From an uncultured beta proteobacterium (GTDB lineage: Bacteria; Pseudomonadota; Gammaproteobacteria; Burkholderiales; SG8-39): a stretch of 61,819 nt of DNA. Within the stretch, counting starts at the first letter, position 1; every line of letters starts with the position of its first letter. This document shows, piece after piece, positions 7,548-16,717 of this stretch. Position numbers and translations under genes: made by a program. Below the pieces are notes generated by a model. It ran no database searches. It was not told where the DNA came from and saw only the letters and a program-made list of their open reading frames with translations. The stretch is taken from the NCBI GenBank assembly GCA_902826155.1, contig CADEDU010000016.1, positions 1-61,819 of the forward strand, in the 5' to 3' direction.

Positions 7548-8972
7548 TCAGACGTTCCGTCCCTCGAACAGCGCGCGGCATTTGGCGAGTACCAGGTCAC
7601 CGGTTGAGCGGCCGAGATCACGCCCGCGCAGGTCACCGTTTTCGAAGTGGATGCCGCCGTAACGGCGCGACATTCCCGCTGAAGCGGCAGCTTCAGGCAG
7701 CGAATTCCATACGAAATTGATATCCCGCGTCGGGGTCGTGTTGCCTTCGACACCGATCGCATAGGCCTTGACCGTGCCGGTCAGGCGAATGCCGTCGCTC
7801 GCGCGAATGCCGCCGATGACCGACGCGCTGGCCTGACTGAACGTGCTGTGGCCGGACACGAACTCGGGAAACGGTGGCGTCGGGTTGGTCGTACGCTGAA
7901 AAGGGCGCCAGTTCTGTCCGAGGATGTACTGCGTTCCTTGGCCGGTGCCCGCCCACGCGCGAATCCACTGGTTGCGGAACTGATGGCGAATCGTGGAGAT
8001 CGGTCGCACCGCATCGTAATAACGCTTGGAGTCCCACGCGGCGATGCTGGCATCGAGCACGGCCTGGCCGGTGCCGAAGAACAGCTTCACGTCCTTGTCG
8101 AGCGTGTTGCGATCGTTGATCGAAACCTTCTCGGCGATCTCGATCCATTGTCCGGGCGGTGACACCGTTCCGGGGTTGGCGGCCCAGAAATCGACCAGCG
8201 ATTTGGTCGTGTCGTCGAGCGCTGCACTGAGGGTGATCAATTCATTGATCTCCACCGTCGTGGGCGCGCGGTGAGACATGGCCGGGCGGAACGCGGAACC
8301 TGACCACATCGCGAAAGGCCGGACGCGGTTCCAGTGCGGCGTAAGAAACTTCTGAACCACCGTCGCGCCCGTCGTATCGACCAGGCGGAGCGGTTGCCAG
8401 CGCGTCGGATCGATCAGGGTGTCGGGTGTATTGAGAGGAGCGTAGTTGGTGTAGTCCGAGTACGCGCCAGGCGCCAGGTTACCGAGTTGATTGGCACCGT
8501 CGTTGTGACGCGACTGCAGCAGCGCCGTGCCGGCGGTCTGACCGATCGCCACGGCACCTGCGCCGCCGGGAACGCCCGAACTCGAGGGCGTGTAGCTTGC
8601 GAGCACGCTATCGAATGCCGCGCGTTGCGTCGGGAACAGATCGACCAGCACCTTGTAGGCCGCATGGCAGATCGCGATCGACTTCGTGGTGTTGCTGCGG
8701 ACCGAAGCCGATTGACGCTGCAGACCGGGCAGGGTGAATGCGGCGATGCCGTCGTAGGCTGCCCACGCGTTGTAGATCGCTTCGTTGACCATCGAGCAGG
8801 CGCGCGCGGCGATCGTCGCCTGCGTGCGGGTCGCGGCGATTGCGCCAGTCAGTGCGCGGTTCCAGTGAACCACGACGGAAACCGATGGGGCGGTCTGCGC
8901 ACGGGCGTAACCGCCGAGCGAGAACACGGCGGTTACGGCCGTGGTGTGCTTCAGAAATGATCGGCGTTTCAA
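7548..8972 (-). CDS. vanadium-dependent haloperoxidase/PAP2-fold protein with Tat signal
   Basis: This 474-residue protein belongs to the vanadium chloroperoxidase-related, PAP2-like helical family. The N-terminus has a twin-arginine signal (KRRSFLK followed by a hydrophobic run to GYARA), so it is probably exported folded. The vanadate/phosphate-binding motifs are visible: KRYYDAVRPISTIR (first Lys/Arg set) and PFPEFVSGHSTFSQASA (the SGH motif), then a third region near RDINFVWNSLPEAAASAGMSRRYGGIHF with the ligand histidine in GGIHFENGD. Whether it halogenates or acts as a phosphatase cannot be told from sequence. It starts with TTG at 8972 behind AGGAGC. A 7-bp inverted repeat lies about 50 bases upstream. 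Confidence 0.85.
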   Translation of the reverse strand: MKRRSFLKHTTAVTAVFSLGGYARAQTAPSVSVVVHWNRALTGAIAATRTQATIAARACSMVNEAIYNAWAAYDGIAAFTLPGLQRQSASVRSNTTKSIAICHAAYKVLVDLFPTQRAAFDSVLASYTPSSSGVPGGAGAVAIGQTAGTALLQSRHNDGANQLGNLAPGAYSDYTNYAPLNTPDTLIDPTRWQPLRLVDTTGATVVQKFLTPHWNRVRPFAMWSGSAFRPAMSHRAPTTVEINELITLSAALDDTTKSLVDFWAANPGTVSPPGQWIEIAEKVSINDRNTLDKDVKLFFGTGQAVLDASIAAWDSKRYYDAVRPISTIRHQFRNQWIRAWAGTGQGTQYILGQNWRPFQRTTNPTPPFPEFVSGHSTFSQASASVIGGIRASDGIRLTGTVKAYAIGVEGNTTPTRDINFVWNSLPEAAASAGMSRRYGGIHFENGDLRGRDLGRSTGDLVLAKCRALFEGRNV

Positions 8973-9019
8973 GGCTGCTCCTGTTTTGTTTGTAAGCAGC
9001 CAGCAAGCGCGACGACACG

Positions 9020-9038
9020 ACCGACCTTACTGGTCGGT
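9020..9038. promoter_or_regulatory. inverted repeat upstream of the haloperoxidase gene
   Basis: ACCGACC (9020-9026) and GGTCGGT (9032-9038) form a perfect 7-bp inverted repeat around a 5-base centre, 48 bases upstream of the TTG start. Such dyads are often operators of dimeric repressors, but a hairpin role cannot be excluded. The rest of 8973-9220 (about 250 bp between two minus-strand genes) shows no gene. Confidence 0.35.
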
Positions 9039-9220
9039 GCGAGCCGCTCGGCATCGATCAACGTCCGGTAGCCCCCACCAGCCTCCCACCAGCGTTGCGA
9101 TCGTCCGCGATCCTTGTACGTCCGACGCGGAGTGTCGTGGACGAGATTATTCTTTGCACTCCTTTGCGTTCGAGCCGTTGGGCGGCGCAGGTGCACCGTT
9201 CGTAGTCGATAGACAACCGC

Positions 9221-10948
9221 CTACGCTGTCATGAGGCGTCCTTGGCTCAGTTCCACGCGACGCTGGTGATATGCCGCCACCTGCGAGCGGTGGGCGATGC
9301 TGATGAGTGCTGTCCCCGGCAACTGCTCGTTCATCAGTTGATAGAGTCTGGCTTCGGTGGGCTCGTCGAGTGACGCGGTCGCTTCATCGAGAAACAACCA
9401 GTCCGGCTTGGCAAGCAACGCGCGCGCGATCGCGACCTTCTGCTGCTCGCCGCCGCTTAGGGTCATGCTCCAGTTGCGCGATTCGTCGAGCCGGTCGACG
9501 AACAGTTCCATCCCGACGGCACGCAACGCCACTTCGATCTCAGCGGGTTCGATGGTGTGCGCTTCGGCGGGGTAAGCCACGGCAGCACGTAAGGTTCCGA
9601 TCGGCAGGTAGGGCTTCTGCGGCAAGAACATCACTCGTGCGTTCGCGGGGATGGTGATCTCGCCCTTGCCGTAAGCCCAGATGCCGGCAATCGCGCGAAA
9701 GATCGTGCTCTTGCCGCTGCCGGAGGGGCCCTGGATCAGCACCCGTTCGCCCGGTTCAACGCGCAGAGTTGCCTGGGTGAGAAGACTTCGTCCGTTCGGC
9801 AGGGCGAGCTGCAGATCGTTTGCGCTGAGCACGCGTGTGGTACCGGCGCTGTGCTTGATCGGGGGTGCGTTCTGCGCCTCGTCGTTGGCCGACACAAGCG
9901 CATGGTGGAAGGTGAGCAGCCTGTCGACGCTGGCCTTCCAGCTCGCCAGGCTCGAGTAGCTCTGCACGAACCACGACATCGAGCTTTGCACGGTGCCGAA
10001 GGCATCGGCAATCTGCGTGAGCGTGCCTAGCTGAATCGCACCAGAAAAATACCTGGGCGCGGCGACGAAGTAGGGGAAGACCACCGCGATCTGCGAATAG
10101 CCGTTGGTGAGAAAGTTCAGTCGCATGGTGGCGCGCATGATGTGCCACCAGTTGGTACGGATCCCCTCCACGCGCTCCTCCAGGTTGGCGCGTTCGGCGC
10201 GCTCGCCGCGATAGAGCGCGATGCCCTCGGCGTGCTCGCGCATGCGCACCAGGCTGAAGCGCAGGTCTGCCTCGTAGCGCTCCTGGCGGAAATTAAGCCC
10301 GATCAGCGGGCGGCCGACGTGATAGACGAACACCGAGCCGACGATCGCGTACAGCAGCGCCGCCCACACCATGTAGCCGGGGATGACCCACTGACGCCCG
10401 GCCCATTCGAACTCGATCGCTCCCGACACGTTCCACAGGATCACCACGAACGACACCAGCGTCACGACCTGTTGCAGCAGATCGAGCGTCAGGGCGAGTG
10501 TGGTGGAGGTGAACGAGCGCAGATCGTCGGCGATGCGCTGGTCGGGGTTGTCGGTGCCGCGCGCATCCTGCTCGAGTCGGTAGTACACCTGATTGCCCAG
10601 CCATTCTCCGAGGTACTGGCGCGTGAGCCAGATCCGCCAGCGCATCTCGAGCATCTGCCGCAGATAGACGCGCACCACGGCCACGAGGATGAACACGGCC
10701 GCGATTCCACAGAAGCGAACCAGGAGTGAGAAGAACGCCTGCGAGTCCTTTTCCTGAATCGCGTTGAAGAACTGGCGGTTCCAGTCGTTCAGCAGCACCG
10801 ACAGATACACGATGAAGAGCGATATCGACACGATCGCAACCAGCAGCGACCAGGCGCGCAGCTTTTCCTCGGACTGCCAATACGGTTTGGCCAGTTGCCA
10901 TACCCGCTTGAGGAAGGTGCGGCCTTGAATCAACAGTGATGGTGCCAT
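9221..10948 (-). CDS. ABC transporter, fused permease/ATPase of the SbmA/YddA (ABC_membrane_2) type
   Basis: This 575-residue protein carries a membrane half (about residues 1-340) and an ATP-binding half. The membrane region has the family's WRIWLTRQYLGEWLGNQVYYRLE and DNPDQRIADDLRSFT motifs, which mark the SbmA/BacA/YddA and peroxisomal ABCD-like group. The ATPase half shows Walker A GPSGSGKST, signature LSGGEQQ and Walker B WLFLDEATASLDE. Relatives move peptides, B12 or very-long-chain acyl compounds; the substrate here is not predictable. It stands alone on the minus strand with a 111-bp gap before the upstream nnr gene. Confidence 0.88.
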   Translation of the reverse strand: MAPSLLIQGRTFLKRVWQLAKPYWQSEEKLRAWSLLVAIVSISLFIVYLSVLLNDWNRQFFNAIQEKDSQAFFSLLVRFCGIAAVFILVAVVRVYLRQMLEMRWRIWLTRQYLGEWLGNQVYYRLEQDARGTDNPDQRIADDLRSFTSTTLALTLDLLQQVVTLVSFVVILWNVSGAIEFEWAGRQWVIPGYMVWAALLYAIVGSVFVYHVGRPLIGLNFRQERYEADLRFSLVRMREHAEGIALYRGERAERANLEERVEGIRTNWWHIMRATMRLNFLTNGYSQIAVVFPYFVAAPRYFSGAIQLGTLTQIADAFGTVQSSMSWFVQSYSSLASWKASVDRLLTFHHALVSANDEAQNAPPIKHSAGTTRVLSANDLQLALPNGRSLLTQATLRVEPGERVLIQGPSGSGKSTIFRAIAGIWAYGKGEITIPANARVMFLPQKPYLPIGTLRAAVAYPAEAHTIEPAEIEVALRAVGMELFVDRLDESRNWSMTLSGGEQQKVAIARALLAKPDWLFLDEATASLDEPTEARLYQLMNEQLPGTALISIAHRSQVAAYHQRRVELSQGRLMTA

Positions 10949-11059
10949 CGTGATTCGCTCCGAATGGATGATTCGTGTGGTGCGGGCGTTTGTGTGCTGC
11001 AGCCGCGGAGCGCCGAGTAGATTGCGGGCCGGCGCTTGGTCAGGCGGGCACTTTCCGCG

Positions 11060-12595
11060 CTATCTGGACGGCGCGCCGTCGTCGTCAGTGCGCTGGTTGA
11101 TCAACTTGCGCGCAGCGTCAGCGAGTTCCGTTGCGGTGAGTCCGATCGGTCCGATTCCTGCGGCGGCACATGCATCGCCGGCGGCACCATGCAAATGCAC
11201 GCCCGCCGTCAACGCGTGTTCGGCACTCAGACCCTGCGCGAGCAGTGCGCCGATCAGACCGGTGAGCACGTCGCCCATGCCCGCCACCGCCATGCCGGCG
11301 TGGCCCGATCGATTGATCCACCAACGGCCATCAGGTACGGCGAGCACGCTACCGTTACCTTTGAGAACGACGCCGGCATTGAATCGCCGCGCCAGCGTCC
11401 GCGCAGCTTGCACGCGATCGGCCTGGACCGCTGTAACCGACTGGCGAAGCATCCGCGCGGCTTCTGCCGGATGGGGGGTGAGCAGGCTGGGTGCGGATCG
11501 CGCCGCGAGTGCATTCGCCAACGCTTCGTTTGCTCCGATCAGGTTGAGCGCGTCGGCGTCGAGCACGAGCGGAACGTCCGTGCGTAGTGCGCTCGCGAGA
11601 AGTTCTCGTGCATTCGCGCCCGTTCCCATGCCAGGGCCAACCGCCAGTGCGTCAACCTGTGGATCCGGAAAGAAGCGCGCGGCGGGGCGAATCATCAGTT
11701 CGGGCTGCGCCACATCGAGCGTGAACGGCGTATCGGCGAGCAATCCGAGAAAGACCTTGCCGACACCGGACTTGATCGCTGCGCGACCGGCAAGCACGGC
11801 GGCACCGACCATGCCGGTCGTGCCGCCGATGACGGCGAGCGTGCCAGCGCGACCTTTGTGGAAGTTCTGCGGTCGGGCGACACGAACCGGGTCGAGCGCG
11901 CGAGCGTCGAGTGCATGGCCGCTCGCGCCGGCGAAGTAACCGGCATCGAGGCCGAGGGTGTCGCAAGACAGCTCCCCGCAATGGTCCGGACCATCGAGCG
12001 TGAGTAGGCCGGGCTTTAGCGCGATGAACGTGATCGTGTGGCTCGCGCGGACGGCAATGCCGGGCACCGCACCGGTGTCGCCGTTCACGCCGCTTGGAAT
12101 ATCGAGCGCGAGCGTCGGTGCGCCAGCCGCATTGATCGCTTCAATCGCTTTGACGTATTCGCCCTGGGGGGCGCGTGAAAGTCCGATGCCGAACAATCCG
12201 TCCACCACCAGCGACCAGCGTCGGGTGGTCGGGATCGCATCGAGCAATGTGCCGCCGGCGGCGTGCCACTTTGCCAATGCGCGCGCAGCGTCCGCTGGAA
12301 GCTTGCCCTGATCGCCCAGGAACACGACATCGACTGCATGAAAGCCTTGACGCAAGTGCGTCGCCACTTCGAACGCATCGCCGCCATTGTTGCCAGGCCC
12401 GGCCACCACCAGGACCGGCAGTCCGCGACCGTCCGCAATGCGCGTTGCGAGCTTGGCAGCGGCCAACCCGGCGCGATCCATCAAACGGGACGTCGGATCC
12501 GCAGCGTGTGCGCGGTTTTCAATTGCGCGCAGCTCGGCGCTCGTGAGCACCGGCGCGAAGCCTGCGGATCGTGATCGGGCGGGCGCGTGTGCCAT
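11060..12595 (-). CDS. nnr: bifunctional NAD(P)H-hydrate epimerase / ADP-dependent NAD(P)H-hydrate dehydratase
   Basis: This 511-residue protein repairs hydrated NADH and NADPH (NAD(P)HX). The N-terminal epimerase (YjeF_N, about residues 15-225) shows the glycine-rich VAGPGNNGGDAFEVATHL and LALDIPSGVNGDTG motifs. The C-terminal ribokinase-like dehydratase (about 235-510) shows AVGPGMGTGANA, VLDADALN, LLTPHPAEAARML and GHAGMAVAGMGDVLTG. In the last motif the usual GTGDVL is GMGDVL, a single change beside the catalytic aspartate. The gene starts 26 bases after the dctM stop, so it could be read through from the TRAP operon, although the functions are unrelated. Confidence 0.92.
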   Translation of the reverse strand: MAHAPARSRSAGFAPVLTSAELRAIENRAHAADPTSRLMDRAGLAAAKLATRIADGRGLPVLVVAGPGNNGGDAFEVATHLRQGFHAVDVVFLGDQGKLPADAARALAKWHAAGGTLLDAIPTTRRWSLVVDGLFGIGLSRAPQGEYVKAIEAINAAGAPTLALDIPSGVNGDTGAVPGIAVRASHTITFIALKPGLLTLDGPDHCGELSCDTLGLDAGYFAGASGHALDARALDPVRVARPQNFHKGRAGTLAVIGGTTGMVGAAVLAGRAAIKSGVGKVFLGLLADTPFTLDVAQPELMIRPAARFFPDPQVDALAVGPGMGTGANARELLASALRTDVPLVLDADALNLIGANEALANALAARSAPSLLTPHPAEAARMLRQSVTAVQADRVQAARTLARRFNAGVVLKGNGSVLAVPDGRWWINRSGHAGMAVAGMGDVLTGLIGALLAQGLSAEHALTAGVHLHGAAGDACAAAGIGPIGLTATELADAARKLINQRTDDDGAPSR

Positions 12596-12621
12596 GGTCG
12601 AAGCGGAACGGTCGAGCGCCG

Positions 12622-13932
12622 TTACTTGCGCGAGGGGATGACCAGATCGGGCAGCCAGGTCACGATCTGCGGAAACGCGATGATCAAGGCCAGCCCGAGC
12701 AGCATCATGAAGAAGAATGGAATGGAGGCACGCGCGACGTAGGTGCTGTCACGCCCACTCATCGTCTGCAGTACGAACATGTTGAAGCCGAGCGGAGGGG
12801 TCACCTCGGCAATCTCGACCAGCAGGACGATGAAGATGCCGAACCAGATCAGATCGAAGCCGGCCTTCTCGACCATCGGCAACACGATCGAGGTGGTGAG
12901 CAGGATCATCGAGATGCCGTCGAGCGCGGTGCCCAGCAGCACGTAGATGAACGCCAGGCACGTGATGAGCAGATACGGATTGGGGTTGAGGGCCGCGACC
13001 CATTCGGCAAGAGCGCGCGGAATGCCGGTGAAGCCCATGCACACCGACAGGAACGCCGCGCCGCCGAGGATGAACATGATCATGCAGGACAGGCGCGTCG
13101 CCCCCATCAGGCTCGACCAGAAGGTTTCGCGTGTGAGCGTGCCGCTCCACCAGGCGATCGCCAGCGCGCCGACCACGCCGAATGCCGCCGACTCGGTGGC
13201 GGTCGCCCAGCCAAGAATCATGACGACGATGATGAACACGATAAGCAGCAGGCACGGAATGAGATGCCGGCTGCGCTGCAATCGCTCGGCGAAGCTCAGC
13301 CGCAGCGTCTCCTTCGGCGTCTTGTCCGGATTGAGCAGGGACCAGATGATGATGTAGCCGGAGAACAGCGCCATCAGCAGAAAGCCCGGGAGAAATCCGG
13401 CCAGGAAGACCTTGAGGATCGACACTTCGGCTGCGACCGCGTACACGACCATGATGATCGAGGGCGGCAGCAGAATGCCGAGCGTTCCCGCGCCGCAGAG
13501 CGAACCCAGGCAGGTCTTCTCGTCGTAGCCGCGTTTCTTCAGCTCAGGCAACGCCACCTTGGCGATGGTCGCGCAGGTGGCGGCCGATGAGCCCGATACC
13601 GTGCCGAAGATGCCGCACGCGAGGATGTTCACGTGCATCAGCCGGCCCGGCAGCCAGCCCAGCCACGGCGACAATCCCTCGAACATCTCTTCGGAAAGCC
13701 GGGTTCGATAGAGGATCTCGCCCATCCACACGAACAGCGGGAGCGCGGCGAGATTCCACGAAGCGGCGGTGCTCCAGAACGCCTGGAACAGGCTGACATC
13801 CGGCGGGGAATTGGTGAACAACGCCAGCCCGAGCCAGGCCACACACGCCAGCGCGATCGCGATCCACACGCCGCCCAGCAGCAGCACGAACAGCGCCGCG
13901 ATGAGGACTGCCGATACGATCAGCAGGCTCAT
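12622..13932 (-). CDS. dctM: TRAP transporter large permease, DctM
   Basis: This 436-residue protein is the large (12-helix class) membrane subunit of a tripartite ATP-independent periplasmic transporter, which uses ion gradients to import organic acids. Hydrophobic helices run through the whole length, and the family motifs NILACGIFGTVSGSSAATCATI, GILLPPSIIMVVYA and ALDGISMILLTTSIVLPM are visible in part. Its start overlaps the dctQ stop by four bases (ATGA type), so P, Q and M are translated as a set. Substrate is not predictable from the permease. Confidence 0.93.
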   Translation of the reverse strand: MSLLIVSAVLIAALFVLLLGGVWIAIALACVAWLGLALFTNSPPDVSLFQAFWSTAASWNLAALPLFVWMGEILYRTRLSEEMFEGLSPWLGWLPGRLMHVNILACGIFGTVSGSSAATCATIAKVALPELKKRGYDEKTCLGSLCGAGTLGILLPPSIIMVVYAVAAEVSILKVFLAGFLPGFLLMALFSGYIIIWSLLNPDKTPKETLRLSFAERLQRSRHLIPCLLLIVFIIVVMILGWATATESAAFGVVGALAIAWWSGTLTRETFWSSLMGATRLSCMIMFILGGAAFLSVCMGFTGIPRALAEWVAALNPNPYLLITCLAFIYVLLGTALDGISMILLTTSIVLPMVEKAGFDLIWFGIFIVLLVEIAEVTPPLGFNMFVLQTMSGRDSTYVARASIPFFFMMLLGLALIIAFPQIVTWLPDLVIPSRK

Positions 13933-14462
13933 GCCATTTCCGAGAAATCACCCTTGCGGATGCGTTCTTCTTCGGCAATCTGGTAGGAGGGTTTCTCGCG
14001 GCGCAGCACGGTCACGTATTCGTCCACGACCGCGATGAAGAACACCAGCACGCCGAATACGAACGTCAGCTGCGGAATCCATAGCGGCACGCGCAACAGG
14101 CCCTGCGCGAGTTCGTTGATCTGCCAGCTTTCGATCACGAAGCGCACGACCGACCAGAGCATGTACGCGAGGAATGCGACGGTGATGGTCAGCGCGAACA
14201 CCTCGAAGCGCCAGCGCGTGGCGGGCGCGAGCTTGTCGAGCACCAACCCCATGCGCACCAGTTCGCCGCGGCGGAAGGTATGACCCAGCGCGAGAAACGC
14301 GGCGGCCGCGCACAGCCACGCGGTGATGTCGTCGGCGCCGCGCAGCAGCACGCCCGCTTCGCGGCCGATCACCTGCGCAAGCATGACTACGCAGGTGCCC
14401 GCCAGGCACAGCGCAGCCATCGCGCCGCTCACGTCATAGAGCCGATCGAGGGTGCGGCGCAT
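13929..14462 (-). CDS. dctQ: TRAP transporter small permease, DctQ
   Basis: This 177-residue protein has four predicted membrane helices (near residues 12-32, 48-66, 90-110 and 130-150), the normal design of the small TRAP subunit that pairs with DctM. The segment ADDITAWLCAAAAFLALGHTFRRGELVRM matches the family's conserved loop after the second helix, including the arginine pair. It lies 17 bases after dctP and overlaps dctM. Confidence 0.92.
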   Translation of the reverse strand: MRRTLDRLYDVSGAMAALCLAGTCVVMLAQVIGREAGVLLRGADDITAWLCAAAAFLALGHTFRRGELVRMGLVLDKLAPATRWRFEVFALTITVAFLAYMLWSVVRFVIESWQINELAQGLLRVPLWIPQLTFVFGVLVFFIAVVDEYVTVLRREKPSYQIAEEERIRKGDFSEMA

Positions 14463-14479
14463 GGAGCCGAAATGGCGAT

Positions 14480-15460
14480 CTATTTGGCGCGATACGCCTT
14501 GATCATCGCGTCACCGTCAGCGCCCGCCTTCTTCAGCCATTCGCTGAGCATCGTCTCGCCGACTTTCATCAACGCCGCCTTCATTGCGGCGTCCGGTTCC
14601 GAGACCGTCATGCCGTTGTCGGCGAGCGACTTGTTGCCCATGCCCTCGCGTTCCCGGCTCATCTTCCAGCCGCGCTCCTCGGCCGTGGCGGCCAGCCCTT
14701 GTACCGCCTTGCGTGTCGCCTCGGGCAGGCGCTGAAAGGCGCGTTCGTTGACGACGACGACATTGCGCGGATGCATCGCGGCAGTGTTGGTGTAGTGCTT
14801 GGTGTACTCCCACGCCTTGAACGCCACGCCGGTGGCCGACGACGTGATCATTGCCTGCACGGTGTTGGTCGCGAAGGCCTGCGGAATGTCGGTGGCCTGC
14901 ACCACGGTTGGACTGGCGCCGAGCAGTTCGGCCAATCGTGCGGTTGCGGCGCTGTACGTGCGGAACTTGCTGCCCTTGAGCTCGTCGATGCTCTTCAGCG
15001 GGGTCTTGGTGTACAGCCCTTGGCCGGGCCAGGCTATGGAGTAGAGCAGTCGCAGGCCGCGGCCTTGCAGGCGCTTCTCGAGATACGGCTTGTGCGCCGT
15101 GTAAAACTTCCAGGCCTGGTCGTACCCGACCGCCACGAACGGAATGTTGTCGATCTCGAACATCGGGTCTTCGTTCGAGAATTGACCAAGCAGGAACTCG
15201 CCGATGTTCACCTGTCCGGTCGACACCGAGCGCAGGATGTCCGGATGCTTGATCAGCGACTGGCCGCTGTGCACCACGATCTCGAGCTGGCCGTTGGTGG
15301 CTTTCTTGATCTCGTCGGCCAGCTGGCGGATGTTCTGAGTGTGGAATTCGCCGTCGACGTAGGGCGTGGGCATGTCCCACTTGGTCTGGGCGTTGACGGT
15401 TCCGTACCCGATGAGGGAAACGGCCAGGCTCAGCGCGACGATGGTTGATCGCGAACGCAT
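14480..15460 (-). CDS. dctP: TRAP transporter periplasmic solute-binding protein, DctP
   Basis: This 326-residue protein is the extracytoplasmic receptor of the TRAP system. A signal peptide (MRSRSTIVALSLAVSLIGYG, cut near VNA-Q) precedes the mature chain. Family marks are the N-terminal WDMPTPYVDGEFHTQNIRQ, the LLGQFSNEDPMFEIDNIPF segment, and LKGSKFRTY, which carries the conserved arginine that usually binds the ligand carboxylate. ATG 15460 was chosen because GAGGAG lies just upstream and it gives the signal peptide. An FAD-dependent hydroxyacid oxidase gene ends 107 bases upstream on the same strand, hinting at a hydroxy-carboxylate substrate; that is inference. Confidence 0.9.
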   Translation of the reverse strand: MRSRSTIVALSLAVSLIGYGTVNAQTKWDMPTPYVDGEFHTQNIRQLADEIKKATNGQLEIVVHSGQSLIKHPDILRSVSTGQVNIGEFLLGQFSNEDPMFEIDNIPFVAVGYDQAWKFYTAHKPYLEKRLQGRGLRLLYSIAWPGQGLYTKTPLKSIDELKGSKFRTYSAATARLAELLGASPTVVQATDIPQAFATNTVQAMITSSATGVAFKAWEYTKHYTNTAAMHPRNVVVVNERAFQRLPEATRKAVQGLAATAEERGWKMSREREGMGNKSLADNGMTVSEPDAAMKAALMKVGETMLSEWLKKAGADGDAMIKAYRAK

Positions 15461-15566
15461 GCGCGGACTCCTCGAAAAAAGAGCGCGTAGGGTAGCGGTA
15501 TTCGCCCGCGCCCTCAATGATCGCGACCGGCCTCGTTTCAGGCGAGCAGTCTGCTGACGTATTCGT

Positions 15567-16667
15567 TCAGGCGAGCAGTGCGGTGACGTGCTCGGCAATG
15601 GCTAGCGAGGCTGTGAGCCCGGGTGACTCGATGCCGAACAGATGCACCAGCCCGCGCACGCCATGATCGGCCGGGCCGGCGATCACGAAATCCTTCGCCG
15701 CCTCGCCCTTGGCTTGGATCTTGGGGCGGATCCCGGCGTAGCCAGGTTGCAACTGCCCGTCGCGCAAATCGGGCCAGTAGCGGCGGATCGCCGCATAGAA
15801 ACTGTCGGCGCGGCGCAGGTCGACGTCGTAGCTGATCGCGTCGATCCACTCGACGTCCGGACCGAAGCGTGCCTGTCCGGCCAGATCGATCGTCACGTGC
15901 ACGCCTAACCCCGCCGCTTCGGGGACCGGATACACCAGCCGCGAAAACGGCGAACGTCCGGCGAGCGTGTAGTAGTTGCCCTTGCAGTAGTAGCTGGGTG
16001 GGACGTGTGCCGCCGGAAAATTCTGCAGCGTGCGGGCGAGCGCCTGCGCGTGAATGCCGGCCGAGTTGACGACCGTGTTGGCGCGGATGGTCATCGGCTC
16101 GGCACCGCCCACATCGAGCTCGATGCCGTCGTCGCGGATCCGACCCGATCCGACCGGCGAGTTGAAGGCGATCATCGCGCCGTGGTCTTCGGCTTCGCCT
16201 TGCAACGCGAGCATGTACGCGTGACTGTCGATGATGCCGGTCGACGGGGAGAACAGTGCGCCGACGCAGTACACCGCCGGCTCCATCGCACGAACCTCGG
16301 CCGGCGCGAGCGGACGCAGATCGGGAACTTCATTTGCGGCCGCCTGCGCGCGGATCTTGTCGAGCGTGCCCAGCTGTTCGGCACTGGTGGCGACGATCAG
16401 CTTGCCGCAGTTGGCGTGGGCGACGCCGCGCTCCTCGCAGTAGCGGTAGAGCAGATGTTTGCCCGCCACGCACATGCGCGCTTTGAGCGAGCCGCGGTCG
16501 TAGTAGATGCCGGCGTGGATGACTTCGGAGTTGCGTGAGCTGGTCTCGGTGCCGATCGCATCGGCAGCTTCGAGCACGATGACTTCGCGCCCCGACAAGG
16601 CCAGCGTACGGGCGAGCGCCAGGCCGACGACGCCGGCACCGACAACGATGACGTCAGTGGATTCCAA
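15567..16667 (-). CDS. FAD-dependent oxidoreductase, L-2-hydroxyglutarate oxidase/dehydrogenase-like
   Basis: This 366-residue protein is a DAO-superfamily flavoenzyme. The N-terminal dinucleotide-binding motif is [16 protein letters not shown], followed by [28 protein letters not shown], a signature of L-2-hydroxyglutarate oxidases (LhgO/L2HGDH), and [11 protein letters not shown]. It should oxidise a 2-hydroxy acid to the 2-oxo acid and pass electrons to quinone or O2. The start codon is TTG at 16667; no strong ribosome site is visible. A TAGAAT element at 16699-16704 (minus strand) could be its -10 box. The substrate is not proven, since related proteins handle other hydroxy acids or amines. 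It sits just upstream of a TRAP operon. Confidence 0.8.
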   Translation of the reverse strand: MESTDVIVVGAGVVGLALARTLALSGREVIVLEAADAIGTETSSRNSEVIHAGIYYDRGSLKARMCVAGKHLLYRYCEERGVAHANCGKLIVATSAEQLGTLDKIRAQAAANEVPDLRPLAPAEVRAMEPAVYCVGALFSPSTGIIDSHAYMLALQGEAEDHGAMIAFNSPVGSGRIRDDGIELDVGGAEPMTIRANTVVNSAGIHAQALARTLQNFPAAHVPPSYYCKGNYYTLAGRSPFSRLVYPVPEAAGLGVHVTIDLAGQARFGPDVEWIDAISYDVDLRRADSFYAAIRRYWPDLRDGQLQPGYAGIRPKIQAKGEAAKDFVIAGPADHGVRGLVHLFGIESPGLTASLAIAEHVTALLA

Positions 16668-16717
16668 GATCGATCAGGAACGGGAGAGGGACCGGCGAAT
16701 TCTATGGGATGCGCGGC

